Source of the DNA: Bacteroidales bacterium | GTDB lineage: Bacteria > Bacteroidota > Bacteroidia > Bacteroidales > UBA932 | Direction of reading: 5' to 3' | DNA: 20,218 bases | Assembly: GCA_017555925.1 (NCBI GenBank) | Contig: JAFZFL010000159.1 | Location: 1-20,218, forward strand | Shown here: piece after piece, positions 7,786 to 14,698 of the stretch | How the letters are laid out: every line of letters begins with the position of its first letter | Position numbering within the stretch: the stretch's first letter is position 1 | Program-made: the position numbers and the translations under genes | The notes under the pieces: generated by a model | Database searches by the model: none | Seen by the model: only the letters and a program-made list of their open reading frames with translations | What the model was told of the DNA's origin: nothing

Positions 7786-10137
7786 TTAAAAATAATAGCC
7801 CAGATTTACGTAAAAGCCCACTTTGTGGTTATAGTCAGACCAGTGGCAGTTTGCACTTATAGGGCCGAGAGGCGTTTCATAGGCATATTTTATACCTGCC
7901 CCCCAATATCCGTGGCCATTACGGTCGAACATAGAATCAAATTTCTCGCCACTGCGCATATAGTTCACTATGCCATACAGATAGTGGTTCTTGCCAATAC
8001 ATCCTCTCAGGTCTATACGTCCTACCATAATGCTTGATTCAAATATATCGGCATAGTTTATACCCACAAATGGTATCTGTTGAGAGATGTAACGTCCATA
8101 CTCCGAACCTCCTGCATAATTGACATAAGGCAAATATTTCTCGTTTCCAATCATTGAACGATAATAGAGCGCCGGTAACAGGTTAACTCCTGAAGATAGG
8201 GGAATTGCTCCTATCACATTCAGTTTCAATGTTGCGAAGATACTGTTGCCGTTATGGAAATTGGGCTGAAAAAGAGCCATTTGAGCATCAAAAGCCATAC
8301 CCCTGGTTGAAAAGACCTTTTTATCGCGACTATCCATACGGGCACTCACGTAGTAGCTCAAATAGTTTTCGGCATCAAGATCATCCTTTGACACCTCCAA
8401 TGACTTTGAGAGGAAGTGCCTGTAGTTGAACGACTCAAACCGCACACCACCCTGAAAATCGAAATTACGCAGATATATATTTGATACAAACGCCTCCAAC
8501 TTGTTGTAATTGTAGCACATATACTCCGAGAACTCACCCTTTTCATATATATTCATATCTGTTGATTTGAACATATATGAGAGATTCAGTTTAGGTATAT
8601 TCTTAAAGATATAGGAGTAATCTGCCTTTACATATGCATTGTAACTCAATCTTCCGGTCAGCGCCAGACGTGAGCCAAAAAGATCTCGGGTATGCACACC
8701 CAAATGGAGCAGAATTGCCGCAGCCTCCTCACTGTCGAAACGTGTTCCCACCGCCAGAATATTGGCAGGTCCTTTTACAAAATCAAGCACAAGCCTGTCT
8801 TTTCCTATTGCAGTCTTCTGCAACTTATAGCTCACCGATTTAAAAGCTCCTGTGCCATAAAAAACATCAATGACACTATTTAATTTACCGCCGGTAATAA
8901 CATCACCAACCTTTATTCCAGCCTTACGCAACAACCATTTTGCATCGGACTCCGTTACGCCGTTCACAACAATTTCGGCCACCTTAAAGCTCTCTTTATC
9001 TATCTCCCGGGCAGTTGCAGCCAATTTATACCCGCTCTTTGCAGGATATTTTTTCTGCAATTGTGCAATCTCATCAAAACTCCTCCTTGCAGCCTCTCCT
9101 GCAGCATATCCGTTTATAATGAGTGAATCAATTGCCGGCTTAGTAAAACTGAACATTCCATAATTTGAGACATCCGGTTCAACAAGCACATCTGCCAGCT
9201 TGAGATTTGAATTGAACCGCTCATTACCCAAAAGGCCTATTATCTGGTTAAAGATGGAGGGCAGAGAGTTAAGTTCCTCCGGCTTAAGCAAATCGTTCTG
9301 AATATTTACTCCAATAATAATATCTGCACCCATCTCCTTTGCCACATCTGTGGGGAAGTTATTTACCATTCCACCATCTACAAGCACCTTACCATTTATT
9401 GTAACAGGTGTAAAATATCCGGGAATAGCCATTGTTGCTCTAATGGCACTTGGCAAATAACCACTGTCAAGAATAACCTGAGTGCCGGCCGACAAATCTG
9501 TTGCAATACACACAAAAGGAACCGGCAGATCTTTTTTGAAATCCAAAGAATCCTGGTATCCTCCCGACAGCGTTGTAAGCAGATTGAACACATTCTGTCC
9601 ATTCACGAGTCCCGACGGAAATATTGCAGTTGCCGGATTCTCCGCATTCAAATCCTCACTATTGTTTTTTGCACTACGGCTACGTATATCCTTGTTGTTC
9701 CTGTCATATAAAGTGGCAAAAGGAACCTTGAAAAGATATTTGTCATCCATCAGCTTTTTATCAAAAGAGATATCTCTTCTTGGAACATTATTGCTCAACA
9801 GATATGTCCAGTCAACATTTCTGAAGAGCGAATCCATCTTATGCGAATCATAGCCCATAGCATACAAGCCGCCCACTATACCGCCGATACTTGTACCCAA
9901 AACCATATCAATCTCCACACCACTCTCTTCCAATGCCTTAATCACGCCAACATGAGCTGCACCCTTTGCTCCACCTCCGCACAGCACAAGCGCCACCTTA
10001 GGTCTGCGGCCAATATCTGTTACCCCAGACTCTCCCATCACCGAAGCATCCTGCCGCTGTTCCAACCCTATGGCGTACATTGGAAATGCAAGCATAAACG
10101 CTGTCACATATAAAATAAAATGTTTAAACGCTCTCAT
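7786..10137 (-). CDS. Patatin-like phospholipase fused to POTRA and outer-membrane beta-barrel
   Basis: The 783-residue protein has a signal peptide (about residues 1-23). A patatin domain begins near residue 46: oxyanion loop GGGAKG at 54-59, nucleophile elbow GTSIG at 81-85 (Ser83) and the catalytic Asp in DGG at 254-256 (Asp254). All dyad parts are present, so a lipase/acyl-hydrolase activity is expected. Residues ~388-465 look like one POTRA domain (FKVAEIVVNGVTESDAKWLL). The remainder is a beta-barrel of the BamA/TamA surface-antigen type, rich in alternating aromatic strands and ending in YVNLGYYF, a BAM-recognition-like terminal Phe. This domain order is that of type Vd autotransporters such as PlpD and FplA. 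Whether the patatin domain is surface-exposed or periplasmic cannot be told. It lies 32 bp after rlmN and 27 bp before recX. Confidence 0.92.
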   Translation of the reverse strand: MRAFKHFILYVTAFMLAFPMYAIGLEQRQDASVMGESGVTDIGRRPKVALVLCGGGAKGAAHVGVIKALEESGVEIDMVLGTSIGGIVGGLYAMGYDSHKMDSLFRNVDWTYLLSNNVPRRDISFDKKLMDDKYLFKVPFATLYDRNNKDIRSRSAKNNSEDLNAENPATAIFPSGLVNGQNVFNLLTTLSGGYQDSLDFKKDLPVPFVCIATDLSAGTQVILDSGYLPSAIRATMAIPGYFTPVTINGKVLVDGGMVNNFPTDVAKEMGADIIIGVNIQNDLLKPEELNSLPSIFNQIIGLLGNERFNSNLKLADVLVEPDVSNYGMFSFTKPAIDSLIINGYAAGEAARRSFDEIAQLQKKYPAKSGYKLAATAREIDKESFKVAEIVVNGVTESDAKWLLRKAGIKVGDVITGGKLNSVIDVFYGTGAFKSVSYKLQKTAIGKDRLVLDFVKGPANILAVGTRFDSEEAAAILLHLGVHTRDLFGSRLALTGRLSYNAYVKADYSYIFKNIPKLNLSYMFKSTDMNIYEKGEFSEYMCYNYNKLEAFVSNIYLRNFDFQGGVRFESFNYRHFLSKSLEVSKDDLDAENYLSYYVSARMDSRDKKVFSTRGMAFDAQMALFQPNFHNGNSIFATLKLNVIGAIPLSSGVNLLPALYYRSMIGNEKYLPYVNYAGGSEYGRYISQQIPFVGINYADIFESSIMVGRIDLRGCIGKNHYLYGIVNYMRSGEKFDSMFDRNGHGYWGAGIKYAYETPLGPISANCHWSDYNHKVGFYVNLGYYF

Positions 10138-10169
10138 GATATTATTTTAAGATTACCCAAGCCTTTTTT

Positions 10170-11201
10170 CTACCCCCTTTTCTCTACCTCCTTCTTTCCG
10201 CTCAACATTCCGCAAGCTGCCAGAATATCCTCCCCTCTGGAGGCCCTGATTGTTGCAGTTATGCCACTGCTGTTTATTCTGTCGCGGAACTGTTCAATGG
10301 CAGCCATTGGCGAAGGAGAGAGTGGAGAATCTGGTATTGCATGGAACCTTATGAGATTTACCCTGCACTCCAGACCACGCAACATTCTCACAAGAGCATC
10401 CGCATGTTTCTTGCTGTCGTTAACCCTATTGAACATTGTATACTCAAAACTCACTCTGCGTTGGCCAGTAAAGTCATACTGCTTTATAAGTTTCAGCACC
10501 TCCTCAATATGGAAAGCCTTCTCCATAGGCATAAGGGCCAGCCTCTCCTCAGGGAACGGATTATGCAGACTTATTGCCAAATGAGCCTTTGTCCTCTCCA
10601 GGAACTCCTTAAGTGCAGGCATCACGCCAATACTGCTCAAAGTGATTCTCTTAGGACTCCAGGCAAATCCCCAATCTGCAGTAAGAATCTCAATTGTCCT
10701 GAGCACATTCTCCAGATTGTCAAGCGGCTCACCCATACCCATAAATACGGTATTGGTAAGTTCATCACTCTCATCAATGCTAATGAATTGTGAAATTATC
10801 TCTGCTGTTTCAAGATTTCCTTTAAATCCCTGACGGCCCGTCATACAGAACTTGCAACCCATCTTGCAACCCGCCTGTGACGACACACACAATGTTGCCC
10901 TGTCATCATCCGGAATCATAACAGCCTCAATGGCACTGCCTGTGTGGCAAGGGAAGAGATATTTTTTTGTGCCGTCGGAAGAGGCCTGAATATCTATTGC
11001 CTCATCCACTCCTACTATATATTTTTCATTGAGCTTCTCACGGGCACTCTTTGAAAGGTTTGTCATTTCATCTATGCTTCTTACCTTTTTCTTATAAAGC
11101 CAGTCTGCCATCTGCTTGGCAGTAAAAGCGGGCATTCCCAACTCTGCAGCAATTCCTTTCAACTGCTCCAATGTATTTCCCAATAATTTTTGTTTTGCCA
11201 T
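10170..11201 (-). CDS. rlmN: 23S rRNA (adenine2503-C2)/tRNA A37 methyltransferase, radical SAM
   Basis: RlmN makes m2A2503 in 23S rRNA and m2A37 in some tRNAs, using two SAM molecules and a cysteine-bound methyl intermediate. The radical-SAM cluster motif is CKMGCKFC (Cys112, 116 and 119 from my start). The C-terminal methyl-carrying cysteine is in GEDILAACGML (about Cys330). The N-terminal domain (LLGNTLEQLKGI, then FTAKQMADWLYKK) is typical. The frame stays open up to 11357, but the 50 or so extra residues do not resemble the family and a TAnnTTTG element lies at 11261-11254. I therefore start at the ATG at 11201 (MAKQKLLG, 343 residues). ATGs at 11210 and 11213 are also possible. The neighbour recA is divergent. 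This looks like the first gene of the series rlmN, patatin, recX, prfB, fumarase. Confidence 0.93.
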   Translation of the reverse strand: MAKQKLLGNTLEQLKGIAAELGMPAFTAKQMADWLYKKKVRSIDEMTNLSKSAREKLNEKYIVGVDEAIDIQASSDGTKKYLFPCHTGSAIEAVMIPDDDRATLCVSSQAGCKMGCKFCMTGRQGFKGNLETAEIISQFISIDESDELTNTVFMGMGEPLDNLENVLRTIEILTADWGFAWSPKRITLSSIGVMPALKEFLERTKAHLAISLHNPFPEERLALMPMEKAFHIEEVLKLIKQYDFTGQRRVSFEYTMFNRVNDSKKHADALVRMLRGLECRVNLIRFHAIPDSPLSPSPMAAIEQFRDRINSSGITATIRASRGEDILAACGMLSGKKEVEKRG

Positions 11202-11253
11202 TATTTCCATCATATGTTTACAGCTAATAATTGTACCCGCAGGCCAACAGGTG

Positions 11254-11261
11254 CAAATATA
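11254..11261 (-). promoter_or_regulatory. Candidate -7 element for rlmN
   Basis: TATATTTG on the minus strand matches TAnnTTTG. A start near 11248 would give a leader of about 47 nt to ATG 11201 and excludes the upstream start at 11357. I see no good TTG at the usual distance, so the -33 is weak. Confidence 0.45.
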
Positions 11262-11336
11262 AGGAATGTAAAATTCTTTATGCCTCCAATTAAACAAAAT
11301 GTTCAAAAGATTTACAAAATTATGAAAGTAATTTCT

Positions 11337-11344
11337 TAAGTTTG
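11337..11344 (+). promoter_or_regulatory. Candidate -7 element for recA
   Basis: TAAGTTTG matches TAnnTTTG. It would give a transcription start near 11350 and a leader of about 30 nt. The -33 element is poor (TTTA at 11311-11314, 22 bp upstream). I saw no convincing LexA-type palindrome nearby. Confidence 0.45.
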
Positions 11345-11379
11345 TAGGCGAATTCATTAATTTTTTATTCTAAAACATT

Positions 11380-12414
11380 ATGGCAAAAGAGAGTGTAGAA
11401 GCAGGAAAAAGCGTAGAGGTTAATGTGGAGAAATTAAAGGCCTTACAAGCAACGTTAGACAAGATTGAGAAGGATTTTGGTAAGGGAACCATCATGAAAC
11501 TGGGAGACCAGCCCAACTGGGAGGTTTCAACAATACCGTCGGGATCAATAGCATTGGACCACGCCTTGGGAATTGGCGGTTACCCAAGAGGTAGAGTAAT
11601 TGAGATTTATGGCCCTGAGAGCAGCGGTAAAACCACTTTGGCAATACACGCCATTGCACAGGCACAGAAGGGTGGCGGCATTGCAGCCATCATTGATGCG
11701 GAACACGCATTTGACCGCACATACGCAAAAAAACTTGGCGTAAATGTAGATACCCTTCTAATATCACAACCCGACAATGGAGAACAGGCTCTTGAGATTG
11801 CCGACAGCCTTATCCGTTCCGGTGCAATTGACATTATAGTTATTGACTCAGTGGCAGCCCTTACACCTAAAGCGGAGATTGAGGGAGAGATGGGCGACTC
11901 CAAAATGGGACTTCAAGCCCGCCTTATGAGCCAGGCCTTGAGAAAACTTACAGCAAACATAAGCAAGACAAACACTTGCTGCATCTTCATAAACCAGTTA
12001 CGCGACAAGATTGGTGTTATGTTTGGCAATCCTGAAACAACCACTGGTGGTAATGCCCTCAAGTTCTACTCAACCATGAGACTCGATGTAAGAAAAACCA
12101 CCCAACTTAAAGATGGCGAGGATGCTACAGGAAACCGCACACGCGTAAAAGTTGTAAAGAACAAAATGGCCCCTCCTTTCAGAAAAGCAGAGTTTGACAT
12201 TCTGTTTGGAGAAGGCATATCAAAGATTGGAGAGATTATTGACCTTGGAGTCGAGTTTGGAATAATCAAGAAGAGCGGCAGCTGGTTCAGTTACGGCGAA
12301 AGCAAAATAGGCCAGGGCCGCGATGCCGTAAAACAGATGCTTCTCGACAACCCTGAACTTGCAGAAGAGATTGAGGCAAAAATCCGCGAAGCCATCAAAG
12401 ACATCACAGACTAA
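11380..12414 (+). CDS. recA: Recombinase RecA
   Basis: RecA forms ATP-dependent filaments on single-stranded DNA, drives strand exchange and triggers SOS-type autocleavage where that exists. The 344-residue length is normal. Visible parts are the N-terminal polymerisation helix ([18 protein letters not shown]), Walker A GPESSGKT at 78-85, Walker B VIDSVAAL with Asp156, the L2 loop region [20 protein letters not shown], and the C-terminal domain ending in an acidic tail ([10 protein letters not shown]). All key residues are present. The gene is on its own, divergent from rlmN (179 bp between starts) and followed by a hairpin terminator. Its modulator recX lies on the opposite strand about 3.6 kb upstream. 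Confidence 0.98.
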   Translation: MAKESVEAGKSVEVNVEKLKALQATLDKIEKDFGKGTIMKLGDQPNWEVSTIPSGSIALDHALGIGGYPRGRVIEIYGPESSGKTTLAIHAIAQAQKGGGIAAIIDAEHAFDRTYAKKLGVNVDTLLISQPDNGEQALEIADSLIRSGAIDIIVIDSVAALTPKAEIEGEMGDSKMGLQARLMSQALRKLTANISKTNTCCIFINQLRDKIGVMFGNPETTTGGNALKFYSTMRLDVRKTTQLKDGEDATGNRTRVKVVKNKMAPPFRKAEFDILFGEGISKIGEIIDLGVEFGIIKKSGSWFSYGESKIGQGRDAVKQMLLDNPELAEEIEAKIREAIKDITD

Positions 12415-12469
12415 ACGCCTTCCATTGGGTAATAAAGCCCAAATCCATACAAGATTCATTGAATGATAT

Positions 12470-12503
12470 GAGCCCCGAAAGTTTTGTACAACTTTTGGGG
12501 CTC
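12470..12503 (+). terminator. recA hairpin terminator, arms resembling IS ends
   Basis: GAGCCCCGAAAGTT (12470-12483) pairs with AACTTTTGGGGCTC (12490-12503), a 14-bp stem with one G-U pair and a 6-nt loop. The tail after it is TTGTTTG, a modest U-tract. It is the only strong hairpin after recA. Its arms share 12-13 base strings with the IS3-type end at 20056-20100. Confidence 0.7.
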
Positions 12504-12544
12504 TTGTTTGCAAGAAGCCGTTGTCCATAACAGACAGATGCTGG

Positions 12545-12598
12545 CGCCCACCAAGCTAACCTATGCAGGCACCAAGCTAACCTATGCAAGAACCGTTA
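12545..12598. repeat. Two tandem copies of the metG 3' end
   Basis: The core AGCTAACCTATGCA occurs at 12554-12567 and 12575-12588 (21-bp period) and again at 14675-14688, where it is the end of metG. Copy one (12545-12573) matches 14667-14694 throughout except for one extra A. Copy two extends into ACCGTTA, as at 14692-14698. Read on the minus strand, the copies encode GACIG-stop and NGSCIG-stop, close to the MetG tail NGACIG-stop. Nothing else is recognised in 12504-12692 apart from this and an AT-rich stretch before the next gene. Confidence 0.8.
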
Positions 12599-12692
12599 GG
12601 CTTTAAAAATATTAGAATATTTTCAAAGTGCGGATAATTTTTTTTCCTCATCTCTATTATTTTTATTAACTTGCCACAAATCTCTTATAAAA

Positions 12693-13016
12693 ATGCCACC
12701 TATGAAAATAATTGTCATTAAAATAATCTGTGGTATTTTACTACTCTCGTCTTGCAACTCTTCAAATTCGAAAAAAAAGGGCCAACAATCTGTTTACGAC
12801 ACATTTGAAGAAAAAACAAATCTAGTCCTACACGCATTACGCACTGCTGATACAACTATTGATTACATTTCATCGGTTCCTGTAAGTATTTCCTCTTTTG
12901 TAATGGAAAATCTTACGGACGAAAATTCCATAAGCATAGTATACCCTTTAGATGGTAGCTGCTCCTACTGTATTGCAGAATTCCTTAACCTACTTCAAAC
13001 AAAAAAGCATCAATGA
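12693..13016 (+). CDS. Small lipoprotein with CxxC, possibly a truncated thioredoxin-like protein
   Basis: The product has 107 residues. An ATG at 12702 (MKIIVIKIICGILLLSSC) gives a more typical signal peptide than the first ATG and would make 104 residues. The lipobox is LSSC. The mature part has charged residues (SKKKGQQ), then a strand-like ISIVYPLDGSCSYCIAEFL with a CSYC pair followed by a helix start, the layout of the first half of a thioredoxin fold. It ends only 15 residues after the CxxC, too early for a complete thioredoxin fold. I do not see the rest in another frame, because the next gene's signal peptide begins there. It overlaps the next gene by ATGA (13013-13016), so the two are translationally coupled. 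Its base composition is more AT-rich than that of its neighbours. Function unknown. Confidence 0.65.
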   Translation: MPPMKIIVIKIICGILLLSSCNSSNSKKKGQQSVYDTFEEKTNLVLHALRTADTTIDYISSVPVSISSFVMENLTDENSISIVYPLDGSCSYCIAEFLNLLQTKKHQ

Positions 13017-14137
13017 ACAATAAGTTACATAGAATAATTATTGTGGTTTTCTTATTACAGATTGGCTCTTGTGCATTCTCTTCGTGTAGAACAAAAGCAC
13101 AATCAGATATACAAACAACAATTACAATAGATGAACAAGTAAAGATAAATGCCATTCAGTTGGTTGGTGACACTATAACATTGCAGGAAGAAAACATATT
13201 AGCATACTCAACCAGAGTGTATAAGGATTCTATTTTAATTATAAGGAATTGGAGCACTTGCGAGCATTTTTTGGAGTTTAGAAGATTAAAAGATAATTCC
13301 ATAATTAAGGAGTGTATGGTTAAGGGAAATGGACCTGGAGAAGTTTTGTCTTTTCAATATGAAATTGCGAATGACAGTATAATGACAGCTTATGACGTCA
13401 TTAAGTCTACATTTTCATTTATAAACATTGACTCACTTCTCAATTATGAGTCATATACAATAAAGGAAAACAAAATTCCAAATACTATTCTACAGAATGC
13501 AAGCAAATTGAATGATACCATTATTTTCAAAAATCCTTACGTATATGCCAATAAATCTATCGATATTAATTATGCTGGCAAAAGATTTTTAAAAGAAAAC
13601 GAACTGCATCTATTAGATGAATATAGAAAAAATTGCAATATTTTCCCTTATAACGTAAATCAGGGCATTGTTGTCTCCAATAATGATAGAAAAAGAATTG
13701 CTTATTTCTCATATGGACAGGCTCTTTGTGAATTTTATGATTCCAATCTCAATTTACTCAACAAAATAGAAGGACCTGATTCTTTTGACAAACAAAAAAT
13801 TAAAATTAAGCATGACGATTTTCAATCTTTATCATATTCAGGTACAATTCCGTGGGCATATACAGACATAATAAGCACCAACCAATATGTTTATTCCATA
13901 TATTTAGGAGAACTTATAAGTAATAACAAGTATGATAGTAATCTTATATCTACCCAATGCTACATTTTCCAATTTGATTGGGATGGAAATTTTATCACTT
14001 GCTACAAAACGTCAGATTATATACGAACCATATCTATAAGCAATGACGGAAAATCTATCTATGCAAATGTATTTAACAAAGCAGGAGATTCAAAAATTGT
14101 CAAATATACAATCTGTAATAGTGAAGCACTGCAGTAA
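13013..14137 (+). CDS. TolB-like six-bladed propeller lipoprotein (BF3164 type)
   Basis: The 374-residue product begins with a signal peptide (MNNKLHRIIIVVFLLQIGSC). Two possible lipobox cysteines follow, Cys20 (IGSC) and Cys25 (FSSC). The body has the features of the Bacteroidetes TolB-like propeller lipoproteins (PF15869-type, from memory): an early ILAYSTRVYKDSILIIRN strand pair, then VKGNGPGEVLSFQYE, repeated WDG/NDG turns and a C-terminal TISISNDGKSIYANVF blade. It differs from the two propellers at 1363-4338, which lack this GNGPGE pattern but have GRAKGE at the equivalent place, so it is a distant relative at most. It is coupled to the small CxxC lipoprotein just upstream. Codon choice is strongly A/T-ending, unlike recA and metG on either side, consistent with later acquisition. 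Function unknown. Confidence 0.8.
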   Translation: MNNKLHRIIIVVFLLQIGSCAFSSCRTKAQSDIQTTITIDEQVKINAIQLVGDTITLQEENILAYSTRVYKDSILIIRNWSTCEHFLEFRRLKDNSIIKECMVKGNGPGEVLSFQYEIANDSIMTAYDVIKSTFSFINIDSLLNYESYTIKENKIPNTILQNASKLNDTIIFKNPYVYANKSIDINYAGKRFLKENELHLLDEYRKNCNIFPYNVNQGIVVSNNDRKRIAYFSYGQALCEFYDSNLNLLNKIEGPDSFDKQKIKIKHDDFQSLSYSGTIPWAYTDIISTNQYVYSIYLGELISNNKYDSNLISTQCYIFQFDWDGNFITCYKTSDYIRTISISNDGKSIYANVFNKAGDSKIVKYTICNSEALQ

Positions 14138-14410
14138 TAATAGATTAATAGAAAATAAAGCAATTCCCATTGGCACTCACTATTGTATTGGCAGTTGTGT
14201 TGCCGCTCGTTATTCTTGTTCTCATTGTTGTTCTATTCAAGGAGCAAATAGCAAGTAGAAACTTATGCCACGTCCTCTGTATTTCAATGCATTAGGTTTT
14301 TAATTTTCGCTTAGTGTGCACTATTTCGTTACAGCAAGAGACTATAAAATTACCAACCATCTGATAATCAAGCATTTTTAAAATCAAACGTCGCCAGGTG
14401 AATTTCAGGA
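14138..14410. other. AT-rich non-coding stretch with an orphan hydrophobic frame
   Basis: I see no gene with a usual start. The plus frame 14152-14295 is open and encodes a run of hydrophobic residues (PLALTIVLAVVLPLVILVLI) followed by KEQIASRN and a stop, which would make one transmembrane helix, but there is no ATG before the helix. It may be a gene remnant or chance. No terminator for the propeller gene was recognised. Confidence 0.4.
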
Positions 14411-14422
14411 GTGGGCCTTTTT

Positions 14423-14592
14423 GTGGATAACGGCTCATTGCAACAGGAGATATCCACAAAAAGGGGTCTTGGCGTGGATAACGGCCCACCTCAACTGGAG
14501 ATATCCACAGAAAGCGGTCCTGGCGTGGACAACGGCTCACCGCAACAGGAGATATCCACAGAAAAGGCCCTCCTTGTGGACAACGGGTCACC
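14423..14592. repeat. 51-bp tandem repeat array, 3.3 units, with DnaA-box-like motifs
   Basis: Units start at 14423, 14474, 14525 and (partial) 14576, an exact 51-bp period. Each full unit starts GTGGATAACGG or GTGGACAACGG and has ATATCCACA about 27 bases on, so a 5-7 bp inverted repeat (GTGGATA with TATCCAC) brackets about 21 nt. On the minus strand 14422-14430 reads TTATCCACA, the DnaA-box consensus. The others (14450-14458, 14473-14481, 14501-14509, 14524-14532, 14552-14560, 14575-14583) differ from it by one to two bases. The spacing alternates 28 and 23 bp with alternating orientation. Because 51 is a multiple of three, both strands stay open as 17-residue repeats, but neither frame has a credible start. 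Confidence 0.85.
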
Positions 14593-14603
14593 AGGAGGGC
14601 CTT
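14564..14603 (-). terminator. metG intrinsic terminator at the edge of the repeat array
   Basis: AAGGCCCTCCT (14564-14574) and AGGAGGGCCTT (14593-14603) are perfect 11-bp inverted repeats with an 18-nt loop. On the minus strand, about 74 nt after the metG stop, the hairpin is followed by TTTTCTG, so it fits a metG terminator. The loop contains the last partial 51-bp repeat unit. Confidence 0.75.
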
Positions 14604-14666
14604 CAAACCATAATTGATATTCTTTCCGAATTGCAGCACATACCCCAACCCGCAAATTGGGCCAGC

Positions 14667-14698
14667 CGCCCACCAGCTAACCTATGCAGGCACCGTTA
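14667..14698. repeat. Third copy of the metG-tail direct repeat (parental copy)
   Basis: This copy holds the last codons and TAG stop (14677-14679, minus) of metG and is in direct orientation to the copies at 12545-12598. Together they bracket about 2.1 kb that includes the two AT-rich lipoprotein genes and the 51-bp array. Confidence 0.75.

Noticed and set aside
11202..11357. N-terminal extension of rlmN up to an ATG at 11357
   Set aside because: The extension does not resemble the family and a TAnnTTTG element lies inside it at 11261-11254.
14423..14592. CRISPR array
   Set aside because: The parts between the conserved blocks are also alike from unit to unit, so there are no unique spacers, and no cas genes are present.
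14411..14617. 68-residue plus-strand frame (VDNGSPQQEISTE repeats) starting at GTG
   Set aside because: The AGGAG lies directly against the GTG with no spacing, there is no promoter, and the frame is explained by the repeat. A translated repeat peptide is not fully excluded.
14292..14648. 118-residue minus-strand frame with 17-residue repeats across the 51-bp array
   Set aside because: The period is a multiple of three, so frames stay open without selection. The content is repetitive, it lies over the metG terminator, and no start signal is seen.
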